Shown piece after piece: positions 9,016 through 19,856 of a stretch of 64,000 nucleotides of DNA. The stretch is taken from assembly GCA_032191485.1 (NCBI GenBank), contig JAVDOI010000043.1, positions 1,461,078-1,525,077 on the forward strand, in the 5' to 3' direction. The stretch is from Leptoclinus maculatus. Its lineage: Eukaryota; Chordata; Actinopteri; Perciformes; Stichaeidae. The notes under the pieces were generated by a model. The model searched no databases, was not told the DNA's origin, and saw only the letters and a program-made list of their open reading frames with translations. Both the position numbers and the translations under genes were made by a program. How positions within the stretch are numbered: the stretch's first letter is position 1; every line of letters starts with the position of its first letter.

Positions 9016-10443
9016 TCAGGTGTCGAACTCAGGCTTGAACCTGCCGATGTTGGTGATGGCTTTGCCCACAGACGAGAAAAACTTGCAGATGGTGCTGCGC
9101 TTTTTGGGTGGTGTCATCAGGTGATCTTTGAAAAAGGAGGCAATGTAGTTCCCAAGTTCTGGTGTCTCTAATTTCATGTCAAACTGCACCATTTCTACAT
9201 CGCCCCACTTCTTACAAAGGTCCTGGAAAATGGCCTTGTCAAGTTTTTTTAAATGTTTTGAGGTGGGATCAAAATCGACATCCTGGACATTGATCCACGT
9301 TCTTTCAATCAGATGCTTAATGATGGCCTCACAGTTTGTAATGGTGAGGTTGTCTCTTGCCTTCTTAAATATTCGCAAAACCAGCGCCACCACAAATGTC
9401 TGAACAGACACTTTCCTTAGTACTTCCTTTGCTGCATTTGTTTCCTCACATACTGAGTCAGGAGTTGAAGATACGTCGTCTTCGATGCTGACAACCGCTG
9501 AATGAGTCGGTGAGTCAGGAGTATCAAAGTCAAAGTCCATTTCGTGTGAGTCGATCTCGAACATCTCCTCCAGGAGAGTCCGCAGGTACACTGCTGTATC
9601 TATCATACTGAACTGATTACAAGCAATTTGAAAAGTAAAGTCAGAAGTTGTCGAAGATACGTCGTCTTCGATGCTGACAACCACTGAATGAGTCGGTGAA
9701 ATCGACTCAGGATCCATACTCGAATGTATTGAGTCAGAAGTTGTTGAAGATACGTCGTCTTCGATGCTGACAACCGCTGACTGAGTCGGTGAAATCGACT
9801 CAGGATCCATACTCGAATGTATTGAGTCAGAAGTTGTTGAAGATACGTCGTCTTCGATGCTGACAACCGCTGAATGAGTCGGTGAGTCAGGAGTATCAAA
9901 GTCAAAGTCCATTTCGTGTGAGTCGATCTCGAACATCTCCTCCAGGAGAGTCCGCAGGTACACTGCTGTATCTATCATACTGAACTGATTACAAGCAATT
10001 TGAAAAGTAAAGTCAGAAGTTGTCGAAGATACGTCGTCTTCGATGCTGACAACCACTGAATGAGTCGGTGAAATCGACTCAGGATCCATACTCGAATGTA
10101 TTGAGTCAGAAGTTGTTGAAGATACGTCGTCTTCGATGCTGACAACCGCTGACTGAGTCGGTGAAATCGACTCAGGATCCATACTCGAATGTATTGAGTC
10201 AGAAGTTGTTGAAGATACGTCGTCTTCGATGCTGACAACCGCTGACTGAGTCGGTGGAATCGACTCAGGATCCATAGTCGAATGTATTGAGTCAGAAGTT
10301 GTTGAAGATACGTCGTCTTCGATGCTGACAACCGCTGAATGAGTCGGTGAGTCAGGAGTATCAAAGTCAAAGTCCATTTCGTGTGAGTCGATCTCGAACA
10401 TCTCCTCCAGGAGAGTCCGCAGGTACACTGCTGTATCTATCAT
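9016..10443 (-). CDS. Repeat-rich acidic protein with eight SIM-like motifs, copy 1
   Basis: I do not recognise the family. The start used is the first ATG (10443), giving 475 residues; the frame is open back to about 10542 but has no earlier ATG, so an upstream exon is possible. The order is A-B-B-B-A-B-B-A-tail. Module A (about 60 residues) has a predicted amphipathic helix with AVYLRTLLEEMFEID and an acidic end MDFDFDTPDSPT. Module B is 31 residues (93 bp) and carries MDPES. Both end in VVSIEDDVSST. V-V-S-I-E-D-D fits the SUMO-interacting-motif consensus (hydrophobic core followed by acidic residues), at about residues 38, 69, 100, 131, 193, 224, 255 and 317. Residues 330-475 form a basic, helix-rich C-terminal domain (KLDKAIFQDLCKKWGDVEM, FFKDHLMTPPKKRS). 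No signal peptide or membrane segment is visible, so a nuclear or cytosolic protein is likely. SUMO binding is inferred only. Confidence 0.62.
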   Translation of the reverse strand: MIDTAVYLRTLLEEMFEIDSHEMDFDFDTPDSPTHSAVVSIEDDVSSTTSDSIHSTMDPESIPPTQSAVVSIEDDVSSTTSDSIHSSMDPESISPTQSAVVSIEDDVSSTTSDSIHSSMDPESISPTHSVVVSIEDDVSSTTSDFTFQIACNQFSMIDTAVYLRTLLEEMFEIDSHEMDFDFDTPDSPTHSAVVSIEDDVSSTTSDSIHSSMDPESISPTQSAVVSIEDDVSSTTSDSIHSSMDPESISPTHSVVVSIEDDVSSTTSDFTFQIACNQFSMIDTAVYLRTLLEEMFEIDSHEMDFDFDTPDSPTHSAVVSIEDDVSSTPDSVCEETNAAKEVLRKVSVQTFVVALVLRIFKKARDNLTITNCEAIIKHLIERTWINVQDVDFDPTSKHLKKLDKAIFQDLCKKWGDVEMVQFDMKLETPELGNYIASFFKDHLMTPPKKRSTICKFFSSVGKAITNIGRFKPEFDT

Positions 10444-10552
10444 ACTGAACTGATTACAAGCAATTTGAAAAGTCTTAGTGTATTCGTGCTGTAGTGTAAT
10501 GTCTAAATGTAATGTGTTTGTCAAAGGGCTAAGCTTGGGTCAGATATAGAGT

Positions 10553-10662
10553 CAGATATCAAAGCCACTTGACTGGCTTTGATATCTGGCTTTGTGACGT
10601 CACAAAGGTTCAAAAACAGAACGCAAAAAAGGAACGCGACGCCGCGTTCGTTGCCAAGCAAC
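10553..10662 (-). promoter_or_regulatory. Candidate promoter of the SIM-repeat gene: palindrome, CRE, X-box, copy 1
   Basis: Going upstream from the minus-strand gene: a perfect 15-bp-arm inverted repeat CAGATATCAAAGCCA/TGGCTTTGATATCTG with a 6-nt loop (10553-10588); a 16-bp perfect palindrome centred on the full CRE TGACGTCA (10591-10606, CRE at 10595-10602), the classic CREB/ATF site; a GAACGCG/CGCGTTC pair (10632-10649); and GTTGCCAAGCAAC (10650-10662), which fits the RFX X-box consensus RYYNYY-N-RRNRAC. The CRE lies about 150 bp upstream of the ATG. Sites are seen; promoter use is inferred. Confidence 0.5.
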
Positions 10663-11443
10663 GGTCGCTGTAGTTACTTGGATACTTCCGGTTCAGGTAA
10701 CCGTCATGTTGTGATGATGTCAGCAATGTGCGCCAGAGACTGAACAATAAAGTTGGCGCCCTCTGAGACAAACTGGTATCATTCGTTTTACTTAGACACT
10801 TAAATGTCAGTAAACACAGAATACTACAGTCGCGACGCGACCTGGAAATAAAAAGGAAGCACGCGAACCTCTTCTTCCGCACATGAGAGCATGAGTGAAA
10901 GAGCTGATTTCAGATCAGCCTGACCTCACAATCAGACAGCAGACTAGCGGGAAAGGGAAGCAGTACATGCGAAGCTTCTCTAGTAGCTGTACACCAGACA
11001 GGTTTGGCTAGCTGGATGCAGTCATGCTAATAACTTATTTAGCTTTTTAAAACAACGGGGACAGATCCAGCACGGACAGTTAGGGAGTGAGGGATGAGGA
11101 GGTAAGGAGACATGAGAACAGGGCACACATGGAGAACTCTGTCAAGCTACATTATAGGCAAAGTGAACATCTTCTTGTACATAGTTGTCCTCAGTCTCAT
11201 CTGCTTAACTTGGCCATGGAGGCATCAACATTTAATAGAGATGGTAAATCAACAGTGAAAACTCATCATAGCTTAATTTAACATCAGTATTCCTAATTAC
11301 ACTTCATGTTTACTTCTCCTGATCTTTACCTCCTATAACAAGGTCCATAGGGGCATCTCAATGAATAAACATGTTCTATTATATTATATTATAGTTTATA
11401 TATATATAATGTATATGTGTTTTATATTATACTGAATATATAT
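10663..11443. other. No recognised gene; ends in an AT-rich tract
   Basis: Short open frames here (for example 10610-10882 on the minus strand) have no supported domains. GCTGAT/ATCAGC forms a small hairpin near 10901-10917. Positions about 11376-11460 are a TA-rich tract that runs over the arbitrary unit boundary. Equivalents: 21537-22324, 32893-33673 and 44243-45030. Confidence 0.5.
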
Positions 11444-12616
11444 ATTATTATATTATACTGAATTGCCTGTGAGGGTGACTAAAATAAGATGTCCTGACAT
11501 GTTTGTTTAAGTGTTATTTACTGCTTTTTTTCGTGTTGGAATAAATGTTAAATATTTAACTGCAAAGTAGTAATGCGTGTTGAATACCTTCATTTTTTTT
11601 GCATTAAATCATTCTGGGATGTTTGCTGAAATTGATTGGATGTGGCACAGCCCTACCTAGAACATTTTCCACCAGCCGCCACTGATAGCCATACTAATAA
11701 GAGCGATATTAATACCAGACAAATAGTATTAATCAAATAAGTGTAACAATAATGATTAGTAAAAGTGGTCTGAATTGAATGAAATAATGGTTATAATACA
11801 GTAATCAACAACGTTCACTATGATCTATTTGTTACAGTTACTAAACAGAATTTGATTATGGTTGATGAAAGAAGAAAGACTGGAGAATGGGGAGAAGCAA
11901 GGCAAAACTAGAAACCATGAATTTGACTGTGGGTGCCACTTCCATTATTTGGTAATGGGGTCAAAACGCCTTACAGCAAAAGCTGTGGTATGTGGACAGA
12001 CTGTGGCACCAGCACTAAATCCCTCACAATAGAAACTCTCTCAGGCATTGAGGCCAAAAGGTCCAACTGTCAGTTGACGGAGCTCTCAAAGAGGAAACTG
12101 CAGGTAACTAAAAAGAAGTGTCAACACTGGTATTATGTCACGTCATGGTCAGGGTAGAGTATAGAGAAGTCCAATATGTCTTCATTTATTTCAGTATGTA
12201 CACTGTACAAACAAGTCCCACTCATTGTCAAATATACACAGCATTGTTCAAAAGAGGAGGTCATCTCTGCTTTATGCACACTGTAAACCCAGATTTAGTG
12301 CTCATTAATTATGCTTTCATGTTTTATAAAACAGCAGTGTCATTACTAAATCTATTTAGTTGTTTACACTATTCAGCTGACATATTGAGTGCAATGATCA
12401 TATTTAGCAGAGATAACTTAGTATGTTACATTTCTGTAAGGGAGGGGCCCATTTGAAATTCACTCCAATAAGAAAAAGTGCGGTGGCCAGTGCATGGCGA
12501 AGGGTCGAAAGGAGTCTGCTCGTCCTGGCTGCTGCGTCCGACCGCGTAATGTTACTGCAACTGGGTTGTTGAGCTGAAAGTTGAACTAAAAGTTTTCCTA
12601 TGTTCCGTTTTTACAG

Positions 12617-13870
12617 GTTCTTGTGAACATGAAGTGGAAGTATTGTGAGTTTATAACTGGGAAAAGGTGTTTCAACATTACAGGCCCATTACATGCCCTT
12701 AAGGTCCACTCTAAGATTCACCAGAAAGCTCAAGATGCACAACTGTGTGAAACTGCCCACCTTTCACTGTCAGTTATGTGATTTTTCTGCACCCCGCACA
12801 GATGAAGTTTTTTCACTCACCTGTGCAGTACATATTTAACAGTTAATCACAGAGTCCACTGTCTATATAAAGGATGTAACTTTCATACTAATGTGTACTC
12901 ACTTAATTGTGTACACGTTTAATGCACATAGAGGTAAACAGCACAGAACAGACAATTGGAGGATGTTCAAGACAGAAATTCTGTCTCTGGTAGTGTAACT
13001 ATTGAAATGGCCCAAGAAGAACACGGACCTCCAAATGACGCCACTGATTTAGAGGACAGTGCGGATTCCAGTCGGGAAGCTACTGAGGTTCATGATCTGG
13101 GGAAACAGTTGGAGCACAACTTAGCAGCTCTTTTTTTTAAAGATGCAAACAATCCTTATTTAGTCTTGACATGTGACACTGGAGCATTGACAAAGCTTTC
13201 ACAACAGACCACGGTCGGTACATGTCCATTATGCATTTGCATTGTTTTTCGCAGCTGATGTAATGACATGTCACAGAAAGTGCTACTGTAGTAGTTGTGC
13301 AATACAATCAAAATTGTGTTTGGTTGGTTCAGCTTTCTCGTTCATTTTCTTGTCCATCTAGCTGTGTAACTTGTGTCGTCGCTTTTTCCCCCCAAAAGAC
13401 TACAGAGCCAGCTGATATTCAACTGTTGTCCTTGGTGACAATCCCACAGACTTCTACAAACCAGCCTTTGTAAGTAACCTCTTACTTTACCAAACAGCAT
13501 CTAAAAGGACCATGACAGTATCATTTAGAACTGTCAACATTATCTCATGAACCCTGTGAGCATAGTTTTATACAACTAAAGATTACTACTTTGCTCCTTA
13601 TCACTAGTACAATCTGTCCTCTGAGTCAGTTTCTGTGTGTCCCTACATCTCAGTCCAGCCTCGTTTAAGATCATCGTTGGAGAAATTGTGATGGACAACA
13701 TTCAAGACCTGCCAAAAGCTATGTGCCTTCTGTTTGGACTTGCATACTAACTGCATCTCAACTACCCCAAGTCTATGACATTCCAGTTCATCCAACAGGT
13801 ACCTCTCACACTGGGCAGCAGTGAACTAAAACCAAGTTAACAAACCTTGAATAACCAGCTCGCAATGTAA
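12617..13870 (+). pseudogene. C2H2 / SAMD3-like remnant, copy 2
   Basis: Carries the same frameshifts and stops as the fragment at 1174-2427, so the gene was already dead before the unit was amplified. Confidence 0.6.
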
Positions 13871-14822
13871 ATAATGTATGTCAAGTATACTGTGAGAAGC
13901 CATGGCTGCTTTAGATTTTTCCATGGCGCACCATGCAGCTGCAGCTAGGGGGTGAATATAGGTCCGTATATATGAGGTGTCCTCTAAGGAGGCCACACAC
14001 ACACACACACACTCAAAATACGTAAGATGCTGCCATTTAAAAATGTTTTAGCAGAGCCTCTTTTTTTCTACCTGTCTGAATGCAAATATTTACATTTCAG
14101 TGCGTGTGTATTATTAGGATTGTAGTTTGGTATAGCATCGGATTCACACCTTTTTCATAATGCATTCATTTATTCAGGTTTGTCTTACTTTATTTATTTG
14201 TCTGTGCACACTCAGAACATTCCTGCTCCTCAAAGGACGCGGCCGACGTAGACCGCGAAGGCTGGGTCCTCCGATGGATGCAGCTGCTGGATTGGGACAC
14301 AGCTTTAGTCGGTCTCCCGTACTTCCACGAGGCAGAAGTGCTGAGGTTAAAAGAACTGTGCTGATACTCTGTTACCCCCTGCTGGACGCTGTGACACGTT
14401 GCTCTGAGACCCACATGGCCAAGAGGCTTGTGCTGGTTTTCAGGAGAACACAGCAGCTGTCTGAATGGATGCACAAAGGGCCACTCCACCAATTTTACAT
14501 GTCAAAGTAAATTTACTAGTCACGTACTTTTTGGCCTGTAACGTTTTATAATTACAGGGTTACTTCGAACATGTCTTACCCAATGATGTCGTCAAAGTTA
14601 TCTCAGATTAAAAATGCCATCATACCTGCCAATATCAGATGGGTAACGGGTCTCCCTCCCATACATAGGAAAATATGGAAAGTATTTTGTTGTTGTTGTT
14701 TTGTGCGTAGGCTAAATACAGTTGACTGTATACATTTGTCCCAGTCATGTGGAGAAGATCATTTTTTTAGTATCATGGTTCTTATTCCATTGTTGATGTG
14801 ACCAAAAATACAGTATTATCAC

Positions 14823-15208
14823 TTGTCTCAGAATTCAACTTACTTTGTTGACAAATTCTTTGCCACGGTCGGTCAGGATACGTTTGGGGCGCCATACTTA
14901 CAAAAAACCATTATGCACAATGTAACTTCTTCAGCTCTCTTAGTTCTTAAATGGTAGACTTAAAGCCACTTTGGGAAGTAGTCCACCATGACACAGATGA
15001 ATATGGAACCATTGTTGGTGCATTTCAGCTTGCCAACAAGATCCATCCAGACTATTCCGAAGGGTTCAGTCACCGAATGCAAACCAAAGCTTAACACCAA
15101 CAAGACTTCCATACAACATGTTAAATTGAATGTCTTCATTCACCTCTATGGGTTTATACTGAATCTTCTCCTTTATAGAGGTCCTCTTTTTTTGGCAGGC
15201 CAACATCT
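14823..15208 (-). pseudogene. Integrase core remnant, copy 2
   Basis: Same internal stop, frameshift and loss of the Glu segment as the fragment at 3380-3765. Confidence 0.68.
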
Positions 15209-17512
15209 ACATATTGAATAACTCGTGAAAGGAACTCCTCCAAGCACGCAGAAAAGCAAACAAGGACATAAAATAAAGACTCAACAGTGAAAAACGTAAT
15301 GTCATTTTACATTTCTCCAAAGGATTCCGTACCAGTAAGTCTTCCTCTGCAAAGCCTAAGTCATCAATGACTGGTTGGGCAGCTGCTGTCAGAAGCATCT
15401 GAATGTTTTGAAAATGTTTCTCAACATTTTCACCACTGCACGGACTCTAACAGCTCGGTAGCACTAACTACGACTTCATCGAGCCGTTTCAGCGTCGTAG
15501 CCTGTGTCATCAGCCGGAGGACATGCATGCACACATGGTAGTGTTTTGTGGCAATGTGTCTACAATAGTAGAATCACTATGCCACTATATTACAGTGGCG
15601 GGCCGTCAGGGCCTGCATAGCCTTCTCTGCTGGCCTAAACAGAATCACAAAGTTATAGCTATTTTATAATTTAATAATTTTTCTTAAATACACGACATGT
15701 ATTATAATTTATAAAAATATTTTTCCCATTATCTTATTTTCTCATTGCACAGCTACTGTCTTCCTCAGTTGCTCTGCTTCCAGTGCAGCTTGTTTTAAGT
15801 AGAGCTTTTATTCAATCAGATTTCACCTCTGTGTCTCTAGGTAAGAAGAGAGGCCCGAGGCCTGCAGACTCACAAGTGCAGTTTAAGTGAATGGGGACGA
15901 TATTGTTGATTGTCATAGTGTTCAACCAATCAGATCTTTATGTAGCACCCCTTCACTCTATAGAGAGTAGACCTAGGTTACCCTTTACACTGGAGGGATA
16001 GGGTGTTTGGGTTCGGTATCTCAAGGTAGCTACCACGGTTTACCTGATTTGGGTGATTTTTAAATTACCCTCCGAATAAACAAATAAACTGTTAAACATT
16101 AGCATTAGATTAAATAACTGACCACAGACAACTGATTTGGGATGAAAAAAACATACATGTTTACTGAGTGCTTTTTATAATGGTCAAATAATATTAACCC
16201 TTTCGGGGGACAAAAAACAAAACAACAATAACACACTACAGCAGACTCAGTGTATAAAACAAAGTACTTAACTTTAAACAAATGGGCCCACACACACACT
16301 CACTCTCATTAAAATAATAAACGTTGCAGGCCTGTAAGCTCGGGGCGGTGCTTCCTCCCACGTCCTGATCCTCAGCTGAGCAAAAAACACCAAAAGTCTA
16401 AAACCTCAACAGTTCATCTTCAGTCTTGTAGTCCAAAATATTGTCCAAAATATTGAAAAAACACGTTGACAAACGGAGGTGACGGCAACGGCGATGAAGT
16501 CCTCGTCGAAACACACCAACCGTCCTGTCCTGTCAACAGTGACGTCCTCTGATCCAGCAACTCACCATAGAACAACTTTTCACAGAAACCCTCGGCAACT
16601 TTTACTGATATGAAACAATCAATGTGCCGTGCTGTCCATAGTTAACCGTTTTGTTATCTAAAACTAAACATTTAAAACAAACTATCTACCCTCGCAGTTC
16701 TCTGGCGTTCGTTATATATATCCCTCTCTTCTCTCTCCTCCTTCCTTCGCGGTTCCCCTTTTTTCCCGCTTCTCCTCTTAACCCCGCCCTCTCCTTCACC
16801 TACGACCAATTAACGTAGGTGGGGCTGAATGACACCCAGAGCAACCAATCACAACACATTGCTCAAACTGAAAACACTATCAGTGGGTTTTCCCTTCTTT
16901 TTTTTTACTCTGGTAAAATGAATTACCGTTAATATTGTTTTAAGTTGTTTTCTTCAAAAACCTAACTTATTAACCCCAGGGCTACATTTAGTTTGACATG
17001 TTGGGCGTATTATTTGAGTGTCAGAGCCGGCTAGCCCCATACTAGCCCGCCCACAACTACGTCAGCATTACGTGCATCTCAGTTTTCAGGAGCAGCTCTG
17101 CAGTGAGATGCAGCGTGTGCTGTGATTGGTCAGTGGGCGAGCACGTGACTATTGTGAAACGAAATTTACAGCAGCGGCTTAGTCTGAGTAGTGAGACTTC
17201 AAATTGAAAGATATGCAAGAAATTATGACATTATGGCTCATTGAGCCATAATTGATTTCTTAACTATTACTGAGCTAAGAGTAATTTGAAATTCATCATG
17301 ACTTTACTTTTTACTGTTAAGTGTTAACTTGAAGAAGCCTGTCATAAATCGTAAGACTACGTAAGCAGCTTCATCCAAGGATTTGGCAATGTTAAGTTGT
17401 CGACCATATATGGACCTGGGGGTGGAAGATGCTCGAAGAAATAAGGTATAAATAGGAGGATACCACAGAGACAGAGGTTCTGTCTTTTGGTAGGCTTTTT
17501 GGTCAGCAGGAG

Positions 17513-17632
17513 ATGATCATGACAGCTGATGAGGAAGTCAAGACCATAATCATGGCTAAATCTAACACCGCCACCGCTGCGAGGGCTAGACAAGAAGCAT
17601 ATATGGCAAAATATCGCAGACAAGTTAAATCC
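17513..17632 (+). CDS. Candidate first coding exon, copy 2
   Basis: Same TATA-ATG-donor arrangement and the same 40 codons as at 6070. Confidence 0.38.
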
Positions 17633-18182
17633 GTAAGTGTTGGGAAAATGTATAGGCTAATTTTAAGTGCCTCATCACCCCAATCAATCAGATTATATTT
17701 ATTTAAATGTGCGGCAGTAGGCTTAATGGAATGCATCATCGAATGAGATCTTATAGCGAAAATAATGATCTCAACTCTTTCAGAATAAGTAGATAAAACA
17801 AGCCCAAAGCGTATCTAATTGATACGAATTAATAGATACTTATGAGGATATATGTACTGTATGCGCTTATGTATCATACTATATATGTGTATATACATGT
17901 ATGTGTAGATTACCATATAGAACTAGGAGTTTGAATATGTGTGTGTGAATCTGTGGGCGGATCAGTATGTATATTATTCATAATCAGAAATTCAATCAAT
18001 TGAAACAGTGAAAAGAAATTGTGTGTGATTCTCTCTATTCTTATCATGAGTACAATAATGATATGCTATGGTGTACTAATAACACTGTCATATAATTATG
18101 AGTGCTTTCAAGCCCCATGTAGTTTAACCAGCCATCAAGAGGACATGGGAGCAAGTAAAACCTAAGCACACAAACATGATTC

Positions 18183-18505
18183 AGAATGGTGAGTCCATAC
18201 AATATGTGCCATGGTAATGTATTGAACACATCCATAAGTTTCTTAAGCACCAAATAAACTTTACGAACAGCACGGCATGCAGCGGCATCGCCCACACTGT
18301 ACAATAATGTACCACTCGCAAAACAGCTCAAGGCTCTGATCCAGTCTGTGAGACGGTCAATGCTCGGCTGTGTGTGGTGTTCACAATGTATGACTCCAGA
18401 AGGTCTTGTAAATAAATGATTCCTTGTCGGCAGAATCGATAGCGCTCGTATAGGAAGTCATCATGATGTGATAACGGATCTTGGCGATCTCGGTCCGTGT
18501 ACGTT
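18183..18505 (-). pseudogene. HARBI1-like remnant, copy 2 (keeps an intact codon)
   Basis: Where the other copies have a TAA stop, this copy reads IIYLQDLLESYIV, the expected family sequence, because it has TTTACAAG instead of TTAACAAG on the minus strand. An open frame therefore runs from 18594 to 18328. The downstream frameshift and the missing catalytic part are shared with the other copies. Confidence 0.68.
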
Positions 18506-18600
18506 TTAGTCATCTGTTTTACCGTTACAATACGGAAATTTCCGTATTTTCGTTTCATCGAATGAACGGTAAAACAGACGATCAAAACGTACACGGACCG
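18491..18600. repeat. Long inverted repeat, copy 2
   Basis: Same arms. A single C-to-A change turns the inner loop into a perfect 20-bp palindrome (AATACGGAAATTTCCGTATT). Confidence 0.85.
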
Positions 18601-19440
18601 ATCTCGATAAAACGCTAATCTAACTAATATCGCTCCTTCATCAATGGGATGAGGAAGGGAGATGACATTTCTTCCCGGGGGAGTGGCAAACTTATCCAGC
18701 TTCCTTCAGTGAGCCTGCTCTGGAGCAGGTTCACGCTTATTGATGTGTTGCTATGGTGATTTTGCCAAACTTGCTTCGAGGAACCGAAAAGCCTGACGTA
18801 TGTGATCTCATCCTCAAACTTATCCGGCTTACTCAGTTAGCGACGTACGAGGAACAGGGCCCTGGCCTCAGTCCATTCTGGCCCCTGTCCTGGTGCTGTG
18901 GTGAGTTTCAGACATATTCCTCCTCTTGTTGCCGTCTGACTACTTACCCCTTATTTGAGGTGGTAAGTAGTCACAATCTTAAATTGTATTATTTTGCAGC
19001 ATGGTGTGCCCTTTTAATCTCTGTTTATCATTTGTAGGTTCACCTGCTGCTGTTTTGCTGCCTTATTTTGTTTGTTTGTTTTGCTGCCTCCATTTGACCT
19101 GTTTTGTCTGTTTTGCTGCCTTATTTTGCCTGGTTTGTCTGCTTGTTTTACCTCCTTTTTACTTGTTCTGCATGTTTTGATGATTTTCCTTTAATCCTTT
19201 AATAAATATGATGTTAATTTTACGAAACACGTCTGTCCAAATATCGGTAGTGAATCTGTGTGCCCTTAATACATTCTAAACTATATATTAGGGTCGTTAC
19301 GTTTATATTTCCCGGGGTGTAAGTCCCCAGGTGGTGTTGTTGGTTCCCTTCTCATGAAACTACAAAAGTTCAAGTGTATCGTCCCCCATTCAGCCTGGCT
19401 TTATTTTACACTTCATTTATGTGTGTTCCAATATCTGTCA

Positions 19441-19784
19441 GTTGCACACACCAAGTGTGCAACATCTGATTCAATGAATAACTTTTTTACAACATATAGA
19501 ATCAGTTATCGGATGTTGCACACACCAAGTGTGCAACATCTGATTCAATGAATAACTTTTTTACAACATATAGAATCAGTTATCAGATGTTGCACACACC
19601 AAGTGTGCAACATCTGATTCAATGAATAACTTTTTTACAACATATAGAATCAGTTATCAGATGTTGCACACACCAAGTGTGCAACATCTGATTCAATGAA
19701 TAACTTTTTTATAACATATAGAATCAGTTATCGGATGTTGCACACACCAAGTGTGCAACATCTGATTCAATGAATAACTTTTTT
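19441..19784. repeat. 74-bp hairpin satellite, five units, copy 2
   Basis: Units start at 19441, 19515, 19589, 19663 and 19737, two fewer than in the other copies. It is followed by a duplicated CATGCACACACTTTT and then directly by the end of the minus-strand gene. Confidence 0.92.
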
Positions 19785-19856
19785 CATGCACACACTTTTC
19801 ATGCACACACTTTTTGAGTTGGTGGAATCGACTCAGGGTCCATATCTGTGTCGAAC

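Larger units (their letters stand above)
1..11443. repeat. Tandem 11.4-kb unit, copy 1
   Basis: This is the first visible copy of a head-to-tail array. The phase is arbitrary because the window opens inside the unit, at sequence that recurs at 11444, 22325, 33674 and 45031. It is the reference copy for the detailed entries below. Copy-specific changes include a G instead of T near 5869 and a T instead of A near 424. The array must extend to the left of the window. Confidence 0.97.

Noticed and set aside
9603..10370. Second minus-strand frames (THRLIQRLSASKTTYLQQLL type) inside the SIM-repeat gene
   Set aside because: They are alternate-frame shadows. The 93-bp module is a multiple of three, so all frames repeat; only the VVSIEDD frame continues into the non-repeated C-terminal domain.
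9016..10524. Start of the SIM-repeat gene at 10524
   Set aside because: The codon there is TTG. The first in-frame ATG is at 10443. An upstream exon cannot be excluded.
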